Source: Psychrobacter pygoscelis (GTDB lineage: Bacteria; Pseudomonadota; Gammaproteobacteria; Pseudomonadales; Moraxellaceae). Taken from it: a DNA stretch of 64,000 nt. The notes under the pieces are model-generated. The model searched no databases, was not told the DNA's origin, and saw only the letters and a list, made by a program, of their open reading frames with translations. The position numbers and the translations under genes are program-made. The DNA is taken from NCBI RefSeq assembly GCF_004335015.1, contig NZ_RQRU01000006.1, positions 62,001-126,000 of the forward strand. Reading direction: 5' to 3'. Below, one piece after another: positions 14,239-23,863 of the stretch (the stretch's first letter is position 1; every line of letters starts with the position of its first letter).

Positions 14239-15612
14239 ATGCGTAAAGAATTTATCCCCCGACCATATCAGCATATTGCCTTAGAGCACATATTAAGTGA
14301 GCCGCGCTGCGCGCTTTGGGCATCTATGGGAATGGGCAAAACATCGACTTGTTTGACGGCCATCGACGCTTTGCAATTTGTCGAACCCGATCCGGTGTTA
14401 GTGCTCGCCCCCAAGCGTGTCGCCGTCAGTACATGGCCAGATGAAGCGGAGAAATGGAAGCATCTAAAAGACTTAAAAGTAACTGCCATTACCGGCACGG
14501 CTAACCAGCGCAAGGCTTTGCTCAAAGCTGATAGTAATGTGTTTACGACTAACTATGAACAACTGCCTTGGCTCGTTGAACACTTCGGTAAGCGCTGGCC
14601 TTTTAAAACCGTCATCGCTGATGAGTCCACCAGACTTAAATCATATCGCAGTCGAGGTGGCAGTAAGCGAGCAAGAGCACTAGCCAAAGTTGCCCACAGT
14701 CATACTACGCGCTTTATTGAGCTGACAGGGACGCCATCGCCGAACGGTCTTATTGACCTGTGGGGTCAAGCTTACTTCTTAGACGGCGGCGAGCGCCTTG
14801 GCTATTCATTCACATCGTTTAAAAACAGATGGTTTCAGAGTATCCAAGTTGGCGCTCAGCGCTTTGCTGTGAGATTAGAGCCACACGATTTTGCCCAAGA
14901 GCAAATCCAAGAGCGTCTATCAGATATCTGTTTAACGCTAGACGCCAACGACTATTTTGATATTGATAAGCCGATTATCACTGACGTTTATGTCGACCTG
15001 CCGGCCAAGGCCAGAAAGCTTTACGAAGCCATGGAAAAGGAGATGTTCTTCGAATTGCGAGGCGATGAAGTCGAAGCGATGAATGCTGCGGCCAAGACCA
15101 TCAAATGCCTGCAAATTGCTAATGGCGCAGTTTATACAGACGACGGTTGGCATGGCGTGCATGACGCAAAGCTTGAAGCTTTGGAGTCAATCATTGAAGA
15201 GTCTGCAGGTATGCCAGTACTGGTCGCCTACCACTTTAAGACTGATTTAATCCGACTACAAAAAGCGTTTAAACAAGGGCGCGTGCTCGACCAGGACCCA
15301 CAGACAATCCGCGACTGGAACGCCGGCAAAATACCAGTGTTATTTGCCCATCCTGCCAGCGCGGGTCACGGTCTTAACCTGCAAGACGGCGGCAATATCC
15401 TAGTGATTTTCGGGCATTGGTGGAACTTAGAAGAGTATCAGCAGATAGTCGAGCGCATTGGCCCCACGCGCCAAGCGCAAGCCGGGCACAAGCGTCCAGT
15501 GTTTATTTATCACTTGGTAGCTTGCGATACAGTCGATGATCTAATCATAGAGCGCCGCGAGACCAAGCGCCGCGTGCAAGACATACTACTTAATGCAATG
15601 AAGAGGAGTTAA
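14239..15612 (+). CDS. Phage SNF2-like DEAD/DEAH-box helicase
   Basis: A superfamily 2 helicase of 457 residues. The Q-motif region is RPYQHIALEHIL. Walker A is ASMGMGKTS (29-36), motif Ia lies at LVLAPKRVAVSTW, and motif II at VIADESTRLKS (D128, E129). Motif III is ELTGTPSPNGLIDLWGQ, and in lobe 2 FAHPASAGHGLNLQDGG and QIVERIGPTRQ correspond to motifs V and VI. This SNF2-like helicase closes the DUF2800-DUF2815-Pol-VRR-NUC module seen in many prophages and probably remodels replication forks. It starts three bases after the upstream stop. Confidence 0.9.
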   Translation: MRKEFIPRPYQHIALEHILSEPRCALWASMGMGKTSTCLTAIDALQFVEPDPVLVLAPKRVAVSTWPDEAEKWKHLKDLKVTAITGTANQRKALLKADSNVFTTNYEQLPWLVEHFGKRWPFKTVIADESTRLKSYRSRGGSKRARALAKVAHSHTTRFIELTGTPSPNGLIDLWGQAYFLDGGERLGYSFTSFKNRWFQSIQVGAQRFAVRLEPHDFAQEQIQERLSDICLTLDANDYFDIDKPIITDVYVDLPAKARKLYEAMEKEMFFELRGDEVEAMNAAAKTIKCLQIANGAVYTDDGWHGVHDAKLEALESIIEESAGMPVLVAYHFKTDLIRLQKAFKQGRVLDQDPQTIRDWNAGKIPVLFAHPASAGHGLNLQDGGNILVIFGHWWNLEEYQQIVERIGPTRQAQAGHKRPVFIYHLVACDTVDDLIIERRETKRRVQDILLNAMKRS

Positions 15613-15616
15613 ACCG

Positions 15617-15754
15617 ATGACTGTAACGGAAGAGAGAATGGCACTGTGGCTTGCATACAGCCTACGTGAGTTTAGCGATGACGAGCTACAAACACTAATC
15701 TTTGCCTTACAGCATAAACTATTTGAATTAAGGGAGATATTTGGATATGCATGA
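15617..15754 (+). CDS. Small hypothetical phage protein (45 aa)
   Basis: GAGGAG precedes an ATG at 15617. The 45-residue frame begins MTVTEERMALWLAYSL and ends LREIFGYA. It is one long amphipathic helix by appearance, with acidic (FSDDELQ) and hydrophobic (LIFALQHKLFELR) faces. Its stop overlaps the start of the excisionase-like gene (ATGCATGA). No family is recognised. Confidence 0.6.
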   Translation: MTVTEERMALWLAYSLREFSDDELQTLIFALQHKLFELREIFGYA

Positions 15755-16103
15755 ACAACCCGCGCAAATCATCACCGAGCTCATCGAGTCAAATCTCCCA
15801 CTCGATTGGGTAACGCTTGAGCAGTTTGGCAAGTTAATCGGTTATCCTGCAAGCCGGCTTTACCGCGCCAAGGAACAATGGCCGGAAGGGCAGGTGTGGC
15901 AAAAGGTAGGTAAGAAAGTTTATTTTAGTATTAAAGGGTGGAATGAATGGCTAAATCAGCAGAGTATCCGCGAGGCGTCCGAGTACGAGGCGACGCTGTC
16001 CAAATTAACATCCCAGTCGCCGGTCGTAGACGATACGTTACAATTCCCCAACCGCCGACGCCGAAGGGGATTAGCGAAGCGGGGAAGCTTCGAGCTCACT
16101 TAA
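15747..16103 (+). CDS. Excisionase-like DNA-binding protein
   Basis: The protein has about 118 residues. The core (DWVTLEQFGKLIGYPASRLY, then a W-P-E-G segment, VGKKVYFSIKGWNEWL) is a winged-helix of the excisionase/MerR type, with the wing Tyr-Phe and final W typical of phage Xis. The C-terminus is basic (NRRRRRGLAKRG). It overlaps the integrase gene by 157 bases, as is common for xis-int pairs. It probably directs the integrase to excise. The ATG at 15747 has AGGGAG 11 bases upstream; a TTG at 15741 is in frame. Confidence 0.75.
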   Translation: MHEQPAQIITELIESNLPLDWVTLEQFGKLIGYPASRLYRAKEQWPEGQVWQKVGKKVYFSIKGWNEWLNQQSIREASEYEATLSKLTSQSPVVDDTLQFPNRRRRRGLAKRGSFELT

Positions 16104-17086
16104 TGAAATCAAGGAAATGGGGCACACTGACACAGGCCGATATTGATGCCGCTTGTAAAGTCGATGCGGCGATCGTGCCAGACACCGATGACCGTCCTCT
16201 TTTTGCTGACTACGCCCAAATGTATTTAGATAGTCTGAGCACCGATGACAAAGGCACACGTCGCAAGTATAAGAGCGCACTATCTAAGCACTGGATGCCT
16301 CATCTAGCTGATATACCTATCGCTGATATTAATCCGGCGATCATTCGCAAAACTATCTCTCAGCTTGATATTAAAAAACCCAAAACCTTTAATGATCTCA
16401 TGACCCCGTTACGCGGGGTATTTAACTTAGCCTTTGACGATGAGATCATCGATGATCTGCCCACCAAGCGTATTAAAAATAAAAAAGTACAGAATGAAGA
16501 TCCTGATCCATTCATCCCTTACGAGCGTAAAAAAATCATCAATTGGATGGAACGATATTGGGTAGATAAAAAAGAGATGTGGAAATTATATTATGAATGG
16601 CAATTTTGGACGGGTTGTCGGCCAGGAGAGACGCTAGCGTTAGACTGGACGGATATTAATCTGTCTAAGCGATTGGCCACAGTTAACAAGACATTAAGTG
16701 AAGGTGAGGTTAAGTACACGACTAAGACGCATGAAATTAGAAATATCTATCTTAATGACAGAGCCATAGACGTATTGATCAGGCTTAGAGATTTAACGGG
16801 TCATCAGGACAGACTATTTATCAGCTTGCACACGGATAAACCGTGGACGAGACCCGATAAGCTATCAGAAAAATTACGCCAAGTACTCAAAGAGACCCGT
16901 ATCCGCGAGCGGCCTGCGTATAACTGTAGGCATACATATGCTACAACGCTACTTAACAGTTTAATCGACGTGTCTGCAGCCGCGTATCAGATGGGGCATG
17001 ATATACAGACGTTTAAAACAGTATACGCAAAGTGGATTAATACAGAGAAAATGGCTGTCGAGATGCAGAAGATAGATTATGATTAG
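15947..17086 (+). CDS. Tyrosine recombinase phage integrase
   Basis: The protein has 379 residues. The N-terminal arm-binding domain starts SAEYPRGVRVRGDAVQINI. The core-binding domain runs about 85-175, and the catalytic domain from about 190. Arm Arg is in TGCRPGETLALDW, the second Arg in YNCRHTYATTLL (first His of HxxR replaced by Tyr, which is frequent in phage integrases), the GH motif is QMGHDIQT, and the nucleophile Tyr is in KTVYAKW. It integrates and, with Xis, excises the prophage. The gene ends 113 bases from the 3' end of tRNA-Leu, the likely attachment site. Confidence 0.95.
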   Translation: MAKSAEYPRGVRVRGDAVQINIPVAGRRRYVTIPQPPTPKGISEAGKLRAHLMKSRKWGTLTQADIDAACKVDAAIVPDTDDRPLFADYAQMYLDSLSTDDKGTRRKYKSALSKHWMPHLADIPIADINPAIIRKTISQLDIKKPKTFNDLMTPLRGVFNLAFDDEIIDDLPTKRIKNKKVQNEDPDPFIPYERKKIINWMERYWVDKKEMWKLYYEWQFWTGCRPGETLALDWTDINLSKRLATVNKTLSEGEVKYTTKTHEIRNIYLNDRAIDVLIRLRDLTGHQDRLFISLHTDKPWTRPDKLSEKLRQVLKETRIRERPAYNCRHTYATTLLNSLIDVSAAAYQMGHDIQTFKTVYAKWINTEKMAVEMQKIDYD

Positions 17087-17097
17087 ATATTAGACAT

Positions 17098-17129
17098 AAA
17101 AAAAAGCCCTCATTATTGAGGGCTTTTTT
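17098..17129. terminator. Bidirectional terminator between integrase and tRNA-Leu
   Basis: AAAAAAGCCCTCA pairs with TGAGGGCTTTTTT around TTAT. The A-run and T-run on both sides make it work in either direction: after the rightward integrase operon, and for leftward transcripts from the tRNA. Confidence 0.9.
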
Positions 17130-17199
17130 AATAACTGCGTCAAAAGTGCGACAAGTTATATATAAGGTTTGAGAAGTCTAACAAAATCAATATGATAAA

Positions 17200-17245
17200 T
17201 GGTGGGGCTGGAGAGACTCGAACTCTCACACCTTGCGGCGCCAGA
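17200..17245. other. Probable right prophage attachment site (attR) in tRNA-Leu 3' half
   Basis: The integrase gene points at the 3' end of this tRNA, and genes to the right are chromosomal. Tyrosine integrases of this type usually use the T-arm and 3' end as core. The matching left copy would lie outside the window, so the exact core length cannot be read here. Confidence 0.5.
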
Positions 17246-17284
17246 ACCTAAATCTGGTGCGTCTACCAATTCCGCCACAGCCCC
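17200..17284 (-). tRNA. tRNA-Leu (anticodon UAG)
   Basis: Read leftward, the 85-base sequence begins GGGGCTGTGGCGGAATTGGT and ends GCCCCACCA with CCA encoded. The anticodon stem is CCAGA/TCTGG with loop TTTAGGT, giving UAG. A long variable arm (CGCCGCAAGGTG region) marks it as a class II leucine tRNA. The 3' end faces the prophage integrase, the usual geometry for integration into a tRNA gene. Confidence 0.97.
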
Positions 17285-17381
17285 ATTTGCTCTTTCTCTT
17301 ACTGGGTTAGTACGTCTCAGTGGTTGGCTATTATATAGAAATTAAATCTCTTGGCAAGTCTTTTTTTTAATTTTTTTGCAT

Positions 17382-17596
17382 TTATTTTGCTTTTTTACTC
17401 GAAACCTTTGATTTTCGGGCATCTAAGCAGTCATAAAGTTGTTCTTCCAAACTATCTAGCTCGATAATGCGACTAGACTGTTCTGTTGTATCCCAGCCTT
17501 GCTGATGAGTTCTTGACGCTGGATTTCAGAATGACGCTTATAATGCTGCACCGCCGAGATAAGCAGTGCAATATCTTGACTATCAAAATTTGCCAT
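17382..17596 (-). pseudogene. Frameshifted small conserved-looking gene
   Basis: An ATG at 17596 opens a frame starting MANFDSQDIALLISAVQHYK that stops at 17456. A different frame picks up before that stop, at about 17495, as WDTTEQSSRIIELDSLEEQL and ends in a Lys-rich tail at 17382. Joined, they would make a charged helical protein of about 71 residues. This suggests one frameshift in a once-intact gene, or a sequencing error. I do not recognise the family. The region is otherwise the spacer between tRNA-Leu and ntrC. Confidence 0.45.
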
Positions 17597-17726
17597 GATT
17601 TCGCAACCTTAGTTGATTTGCTTCTCTGATAAGCCAACTCACTTATAAGTATTTAGGCACTGTAGCATTTCTGTTTTAGGCCATGATCAGAGTGGCTTAA
17701 GCGCCAATGCTTATACAGCAAAGCCA

Positions 17727-19733
17727 TTAATGAATGTCTAGCTGTTTTAATTTGCGCGTTAAAGTATTGCGCCCCCAGCCTAGCAATAGCGCCGCATCAC
17801 CTTTACGGCCCTTTGTATGAGTAAGGGCGACATTAAGGAGTACTCGTTCAAATTCAGGTGCAGCAATTTGCAGTATCTCAGTTTCACCATCGGTTAAAGC
17901 GCGGTGTGCCCAGCGCTCAAGCGACTGCTGCCAAGTCATTGCAGAGTCAGTAGTGAGCGGTGTCGGCTTATCTTCCAAATTTTGAGAGTCTTGAGAGTCG
18001 TGGGTGCTGAAAGCTGAATTTGGCGCAGGATTAGAAACCGATTGATGATTAGGATGGGGGGCTGTAGCTGTATCTCCTGTAGAGGTAGTTACGTGCTGAT
18101 TAACGCTCGCGGTTGTAGAAGCGATTGAGCCTGACTCAAAGGAAGTCGGGGTACGCTCACTAGTATTACTGCTATGAGGCACTGCTGAGCGTTGTAAATC
18201 AGTCGCTAGGGGTTGGTTTGTAGGATGATCGTTAGGCGAGGGCTGACGATCTCGTTGATTAACGAAGTCGATAAGCTCAGGCGGTAGGTCGTCAGCAAGA
18301 ACCGTATCACCAGTTGCCATAACCGTCAGCCAGCGGCAAACATTCTCAATTTGCCGCACATTGCCTGACCAGTCAAAAGCCTGCATGATGGCTAACGCTT
18401 CAGGCTCGATGTATTTTTGCTCAGTACTCATCTCTTTGGCAGCCCGCTGCATAAAGTGGGTGACCAATGCAGGAATGTCTTCGCGGCGTTGACGTAGCGG
18501 TGGTAGAGGCAAGCGAATAACATTAAGACGATAGAATAAATCTTCGCGGAATTTCCCTAGTTTGACTAAGCGTTCTAGGTTTTGATGAGTAGCGGCAATA
18601 ATGCGGACATCGACTTTGATAGGTTTTTGACCGCCAACGCGGTAAAACTCACCATTGGCCAGTACCCTGAGCAGGCGAGTCTGCGTACTAAAAGGCATGT
18701 CACCAATCTCATCTAAAAATAACGTACCACCGTTGGCTTGCTCAAAGCGACCTTGGCGCATGGTAGAGGCGCCAGTAAATGCCCCTTTTTCATGACCGAA
18801 CAGCTCTGACTCGATTAGATCGTGTGGGATAGCCGCCATATTTAGCGCAATAAATGACTTCTTACGGCGCGGCGAATGTTGGTGTAGCGCATTAGCAACC
18901 AGCTCTTTACCTGTTCCTGACTCGCCAGTGATTAATACTGTGATTGGTGACTGCGACAGGCGGCCGATAGCGCGAAACACCGTTTGCATCGCTGCTGACT
19001 GACCGATAATACCGTTTGGATTATTGTTAACACTACTCGCAGTATTAGGGTTGGTAGTACTAATTTTTCGCGTATTAGACTCTGCGGTCGGCGCTGTATA
19101 ATCTGAGCGGCTTTTGGTGGTTTGCTTGCTAGCGCTGCTATGCACTCGCGAGGCTTGGGCAGTTGATTGCTGACTGGATTTCGTGCTCTTAGCGGTCGAT
19201 TGTTTGATAGTATCTGCCACTGCATCTGACGATGGGCTTGAGTTATTATCATGAGTATTTTTACTATCGAGTGCAGCTTGAGTGGTTGTATCAGCAGGTA
19301 GCACTCGTGGTTTTATGGCTTTTTTGACAGTCGCGATAGCATCGTCAAGATCAAAAGGTTTGGGCAAGTAGTCAAAGGCCCCTGTCTGGTAGCTGTCGAC
19401 CGCAGATTGCAGGTCTGAGTGTGCTGTCATAATGATAATAGGCAGATCAGGGAAGTGCTTATGTACCCAGTCACTAAAAGACAGACCATCCATCAGCGGC
19501 ATTCTAATATCAGTTAAGATAGCGTCAGGGAGAATACTGCGATCGCCTGATTGTAAGACATCATTGAGACGCGTCCACGCGGCTTTGGCTTGGGTAAACG
19601 AGATGACAGTCATCTGTGCGTCGCTGAAGGTATCTGCTAGTATCAAGCGCAGGGCAGGATCATCATCGATAAGCCATAAGGTACTTTGGACGGTTGCTAA
19701 TTCTGCGTTTGGATCTGAGTCTAAGGTGGGCAT
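17727..19733 (-). CDS. ntrC: NtrC-family sigma-54 response regulator (nitrogen regulation)
   Basis: The protein has 668 residues. The receiver domain carries LIDDDPALR and phospho-acceptor D75 in AILTDIRMP, with K in FDYLPKPFD. The AAA+ domain (about 240-480) has GESGTGKE, the sigma-54 contact loop GAFTGA, and LFLDEIGDMP. The Fis-type HTH is ALLLGWGRNTLTRKLKQLD. It activates sigma-54 promoters under nitrogen limitation, phosphorylated by the NtrB encoded upstream. Family members are about 470 residues; here two Ser/Thr/Asn/Gln-rich linkers (about 145-235 and 500-590) add nearly 200. Those linkers look disordered. Confidence 0.93.
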   Translation of the reverse strand: MPTLDSDPNAELATVQSTLWLIDDDPALRLILADTFSDAQMTVISFTQAKAAWTRLNDVLQSGDRSILPDAILTDIRMPLMDGLSFSDWVHKHFPDLPIIIMTAHSDLQSAVDSYQTGAFDYLPKPFDLDDAIATVKKAIKPRVLPADTTTQAALDSKNTHDNNSSPSSDAVADTIKQSTAKSTKSSQQSTAQASRVHSSASKQTTKSRSDYTAPTAESNTRKISTTNPNTASSVNNNPNGIIGQSAAMQTVFRAIGRLSQSPITVLITGESGTGKELVANALHQHSPRRKKSFIALNMAAIPHDLIESELFGHEKGAFTGASTMRQGRFEQANGGTLFLDEIGDMPFSTQTRLLRVLANGEFYRVGGQKPIKVDVRIIAATHQNLERLVKLGKFREDLFYRLNVIRLPLPPLRQRREDIPALVTHFMQRAAKEMSTEQKYIEPEALAIMQAFDWSGNVRQIENVCRWLTVMATGDTVLADDLPPELIDFVNQRDRQPSPNDHPTNQPLATDLQRSAVPHSSNTSERTPTSFESGSIASTTASVNQHVTTSTGDTATAPHPNHQSVSNPAPNSAFSTHDSQDSQNLEDKPTPLTTDSAMTWQQSLERWAHRALTDGETEILQIAAPEFERVLLNVALTHTKGRKGDAALLLGWGRNTLTRKLKQLDIH

Positions 19734-19964
19734 TCTAGCTCCTTGCTATCAGGGTTAGCTGACGTCTATTGGTAATAATATCTGTAATAATAAGTATCAG
19801 CGAATCACCGTATTGGGTTGATGATTAATGATTATGCACTAAATTTGTGCATAAATAACGTAGCTTGTCATCTTATCGTATTAATAGGGCTCTATTTTGC
19901 TGATAAGGATCTATATAAGAGCTATCAAGCTGCATTGTTGCTCACTGATTACCGCTTTTTTAAG

Positions 19965-21170
19965 TTATTGGCTAAATGGTAGATAGACGGTGAAAGTAGT
20001 ATTACCAGCTTTAGACTGCACATCGATAGCGCCATGATGACGGCTAATCATATCCTGAACCAAGGCTAAGCCAAGCCCAGTGCCCGTTGCTCTACCCGTT
20101 ACTAAAGGTAAGAAGATTTGGTCAATCATATTAGGGTCGATGCCGAAGCCATTGTCTTGAATGTCTATCTTTAGAGCCTGCTTATGCTGAACGCTACCGA
20201 TAGTATGCTGAAAGACCACGCGAGTTTGCACCTTAATAGTCGGTATATAGTTCTTAGCTGTGTCTTGCTCAAGCATAGCTTCACAAGCATTATTCATTAG
20301 GTTCAAAAAGACCTGAATAAGTTGGTCTTTATCTGCCGTCAGCTCTGGTAGTGATAAGTCATAGTCACGCTCAATGACAATATCTGGATGCTGGCTATGA
20401 GTTAAGGTCAATACGTGCTCGAGCGGCTCATGAATATTGACACTTTGCCAGTTCGCCAGACGATTAGAGCCGAGCATCTGACCGATAAGCTGTGTCAATC
20501 TGTCTGTTTCAGAGATAATGATTCCGGCGTAGGTACTGACCTTATCATCGCTAATTGCTAGCTTTTTTAGCTGCTTTCCTAGTAGCTGCGCTGCACCGCG
20601 GATACCGGCTAGTGGGTTTTTGACCTCATGGGCGACAGCACGTAGCATTTGCCGTGCAATAGTATGCTGCTCTTGCTGTCGCTGCTCTTGACTGATTCGG
20701 CTTTGACGATTCTTCTCCCATATTTCTATCAAAAAATAGTATTGGCCCTGATGATCGACTGGGGTGACACTATAATCGACCATAACGCTGTGGGAGACAC
20801 CGAATATAAGCTGGTCATGATCGATAAAAGGCTGCTGATAGGTAAGTGCGTGCTTAAGCTGACAGCTGAGAGGGTCAGCTATTGTGGTCTTATCATCGCT
20901 AGTATTATCTGTCAGACCTTTATCATCATCGTATCCGTCATAAGGTCGCAGCAAGTCTAAAGCACTGCGGTTGAGTAGGCGAGCTTGGCTAGCAGAAAAC
21001 AGCTGCTCAGCCTGGGTATTAGCCCAAAGAATCTCTCCGAACTCATCTGTCCATAAAATAGCGGTAAACAAGTGCTTGCTCATAACTGCAAGATCCATGG
21101 CATACTCTTCGCGGCTTATAGAGGCGACTGATCTATCAGCAGGCAGGTTAGTGGATGATTGTGCTGCCAT
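19965..21170 (-). CDS. ntrB: NtrB-family sensor histidine kinase
   Basis: The protein has 401 residues. A PAS domain (about 28-150; DEFGEILWANTQAEQLF) precedes the dimerisation helix with phospho-His in AVAHEVKNPLAGIRGAAQ, then the ATPase domain with N box NLMNNACEAM, G1 DNGFGID and G2 GTGLGLALVQ. There are no membrane segments, as expected for NtrB, which senses nitrogen through PII. It phosphorylates or dephosphorylates NtrC. The gene precedes ntrC in the same direction with a 231-base gap, so ntrC may also have its own promoter. glnA is not adjacent here. Confidence 0.92.
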   Translation of the reverse strand: MAAQSSTNLPADRSVASISREEYAMDLAVMSKHLFTAILWTDEFGEILWANTQAEQLFSASQARLLNRSALDLLRPYDGYDDDKGLTDNTSDDKTTIADPLSCQLKHALTYQQPFIDHDQLIFGVSHSVMVDYSVTPVDHQGQYYFLIEIWEKNRQSRISQEQRQQEQHTIARQMLRAVAHEVKNPLAGIRGAAQLLGKQLKKLAISDDKVSTYAGIIISETDRLTQLIGQMLGSNRLANWQSVNIHEPLEHVLTLTHSQHPDIVIERDYDLSLPELTADKDQLIQVFLNLMNNACEAMLEQDTAKNYIPTIKVQTRVVFQHTIGSVQHKQALKIDIQDNGFGIDPNMIDQIFLPLVTGRATGTGLGLALVQDMISRHHGAIDVQSKAGNTTFTVYLPFSQ

Positions 21171-21739
21171 AAAGTTACCGATTCCTCATTCTAAAAAACT
21201 TGCGTTTAATGGACTAATAATAGCTATAGTGAACTCAAGAAATCTTAGTAAATAGTCTAGATATTAGGTGCATATTTTCAGCAAAACTTCCTTTGATTAA
21301 CAAACAACTATCTTATTTTAGTTTTAGTACTTAGTTAAGAACATATCCTAGTAGGTGCAAGTTCGATACCAGTTATCAATCAGTTGAGAATAAAAAAGGA
21401 AAGGGTGGGCATTAAAATAGCGCTGCTAAGGGGATAATTAAAGTTGTTATCGCACCAGTTTGGTGCTTATCATATACCATATTGGTGCATATCTTTTGTC
21501 CTGGTAGAGATTTCTAGCGGTAAAGCAAACTTCGTAAAGGTCTGAAAAAATCTAGTTAATAAAGCCACTTAACCTTCCTCTTAAATAATGCCAATCACTG
21601 AGACGATTTTAGTTAGATTTATCAGTATACTCGTGATGGTGCTTGCGGCGGTATATAGTGGCTTTGCTAATCACTAACTGGTGATTTTGGCAAAAAAAAC
21701 GTACAATGCGCTCAGCCAACTCATAGCTAAAGGTCAGCC
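21171..21739. other. Divergent intergenic region between ntrB and rimO
   Basis: These 569 bases must hold the promoters of the leftward ntrB and rightward rimO. I see no clear terminator, RNA gene or consensus promoter. A 29-codon frame at 21588-21677 lacks a ribosome site, so I did not call it. Confidence 0.5.
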
Positions 21740-23377
21740 ATGCCATCTTCTCCTATTACGTCAGCATCGTCTAATACTACGCCAAAAAATGACCCTGATA
21801 TCGCAGAATTATCAGCAGCAGCTCAGTCGTCTACAGCAGAGTCATTGGCTAAGGCCCGTGATGCAGTAACGCTATATAATCCTAATACAAATGCATCAGG
21901 CGCAGTGGCTCAGAATAGCGCTGCTACACCTAACTTGGGCGAGGGTAGTCAAGAAAAGCCTTACCACCATAAAGCCAATCATAATCAGAATCGTAGTATT
22001 GCTCAAAGTAGCCAAAGTGCAAGCGCTATAGCGCCAGCAGCAGCCCCCAAAGTTGGCTTTGTGTCGCTTGGCTGCCCAAAAGCACTGGTCGATAGTGAGC
22101 GCATTATTACGGAGCTGTCCCGTGAAGGATATCAAGTGGCGGGTGACTATGACGGTGCAGACTTGGTCGTGGTCAATACTTGCGGCTTTATTGAGTCTGC
22201 GGTACAAGAGTCATTGGACGCTATCGGCGAAGCCATTGATAAAAATGGCAAGGTCATCGTGACCGGCTGTTTGGGTAAAGATGCGGATAAGATTCGCAGT
22301 ATGCACCCTGCAGTATTAGCGGTAACGGGCGCTCATGCCTATGGTGAGGTGATTAAGGCTGTCTCTCACCATATGCCGATGCCTAAGCGTGATAAATTGG
22401 CTTACGATCCAAAGATTGACTTAATTAATGAGGCTGGCATTAAGCTAACTCCTGGTCATTACGCCTATTTAAAAATCTCTGAGGGCTGCAATCACCGTTG
22501 TACATTCTGCATTATCCCAAGCCTGCGCGGAGACTTAGATTCTCGGACTATCGATGAGGTGATGAATGAAGCAGTAGCGCTTAAAAAAGCGGGTGTCAAA
22601 GAGCTGCTGATCATCTCACAAGACACTTCTGCTTATGGGCTAGATCTCAAATATAAGACGAGCTTTTGGAATGGCATGCCGCTTAAGTCCAAGTTTTATG
22701 ACCTGTGTCAGGCGCTAAACCAGCTAGGGATTTGGGTACGACTGCATTACGTGTATCCTTATCCTCATGTTGACAAGGTAGTGGCGTTGATGGGTCAAGG
22801 TAAGCTCCTGCCATACTTGGATATTCCACTTCAGCATGCCAGTCCAAGGGTGCTCAAGGCCATGAAGCGCCCGGCACATAGCGAAAATACTCTTGAGCGT
22901 ATTCGCACATGGCGTCAGATTTGTCCTGATATCGTAATTCGTTCGACCTTCGTTGTCGGCTTTCCAGGTGAGACCGAAGAGGACTTCGAATACCTATTAG
23001 ACTGGTTAAAAGAGGCTCAGCTTGACCGAGTAGGCTGTTTTACTTATTCAGAGGTTGAGGGTGCTGAGGCCAATGATCTGCCTAATCCTGTGCCTGAAAA
23101 GATTAAGCAGCAGCGCTATGATCGATTTATGGCGTTGCAGCAGCAGATATCAGCGCAGAAGTTGCAAGATAAAGTCGGTAAGACCTTGCAAGTACTGGTT
23201 GATGAGATCGATGAAGAAGAGGGTATCGCTATCTGCCGTAGTTATGCCGATGCCCCTGAGATTGATGGCCATGTCTACGTTGATGCTATTGACGATCGAG
23301 TGCAGCCTGGTCAGTTTTTGACCGTGACCATCGATGAGGCGAGCGAGTACGATTTGTTTGCAAGCTTTACGGGATAA
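21740..23377 (+). CDS. rimO: Ribosomal protein S12 methylthiotransferase RimO
   Basis: A radical-SAM enzyme that adds a methylthio group to an Asp of ribosomal protein S12. The UPF0004 domain begins about residue 103 ([19 protein letters not shown]) with Cys in [11 protein letters not shown] and VTGCLG. The radical-SAM cluster motif is [11 protein letters not shown], and a TRAM domain ends the protein. The family is usually about 440 residues. Here a low-complexity N-terminal extension of about 100 residues ([12 protein letters not shown] and similar) has no internal Met, so the long form seems real. AAAGG precedes the ATG. Confidence 0.95.
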   Translation: MPSSPITSASSNTTPKNDPDIAELSAAAQSSTAESLAKARDAVTLYNPNTNASGAVAQNSAATPNLGEGSQEKPYHHKANHNQNRSIAQSSQSASAIAPAAAPKVGFVSLGCPKALVDSERIITELSREGYQVAGDYDGADLVVVNTCGFIESAVQESLDAIGEAIDKNGKVIVTGCLGKDADKIRSMHPAVLAVTGAHAYGEVIKAVSHHMPMPKRDKLAYDPKIDLINEAGIKLTPGHYAYLKISEGCNHRCTFCIIPSLRGDLDSRTIDEVMNEAVALKKAGVKELLIISQDTSAYGLDLKYKTSFWNGMPLKSKFYDLCQALNQLGIWVRLHYVYPYPHVDKVVALMGQGKLLPYLDIPLQHASPRVLKAMKRPAHSENTLERIRTWRQICPDIVIRSTFVVGFPGETEEDFEYLLDWLKEAQLDRVGCFTYSEVEGAEANDLPNPVPEKIKQQRYDRFMALQQQISAQKLQDKVGKTLQVLVDEIDEEEGIAICRSYADAPEIDGHVYVDAIDDRVQPGQFLTVTIDEASEYDLFASFTG

Positions 23378-23863
23378 GATGCGACTTCATCGAATAAAAA
23401 TAGCATTTGATGGATTAAGACGGCTATAGCTATGCTCAACTAGAGCAAACTTTATTGGCTTTTAGGCAATATACGTCTAGTCTCCGTAAGACTTTTTCAG
23501 GCTGAGCAAAGGCGCTCTTATTTTAGGTCTATTAAATGTCAGATTTGCTACATAAGATCGTGTTTTAAAGCCTTGCCTAGCACCAATACGTAATAGGGAT
23601 GGGTTGAACACGCAAATAGATTAACTATAACGGATAAGATGGTTTTTTTAGTAAGGGTAGAATAGAGCCATACCTGCAATCTTTTGATTGAGCTTATCAT
23701 CTTATCGCTGTGAGTTAGGAGATCATGTTTCCTTTTCCAATTATGTGCTAGATTTTGCTACAATTGGCGCAATTTGTGAATTTTAAGCCGCTACTACTAT
23801 TTTAGGGCTTTGAATTTACAGTTCACGAGCTAATGCCACCCTACTTATAACGAAGGTATCTGT
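23378..23863 (+). other. Intergenic region upstream of pyrH
   Basis: These 486 bases contain no open frame I can support. A TACAAT at 23759-23764 could be a -10 box for pyrH, but no good -35 element is seen 16-18 bases upstream. Confidence 0.4.

Noticed and set aside
21588..21677. 29-codon hydrophobic frame upstream of rimO
   Set aside because: It has no ribosome site and is too short to support without conservation data.
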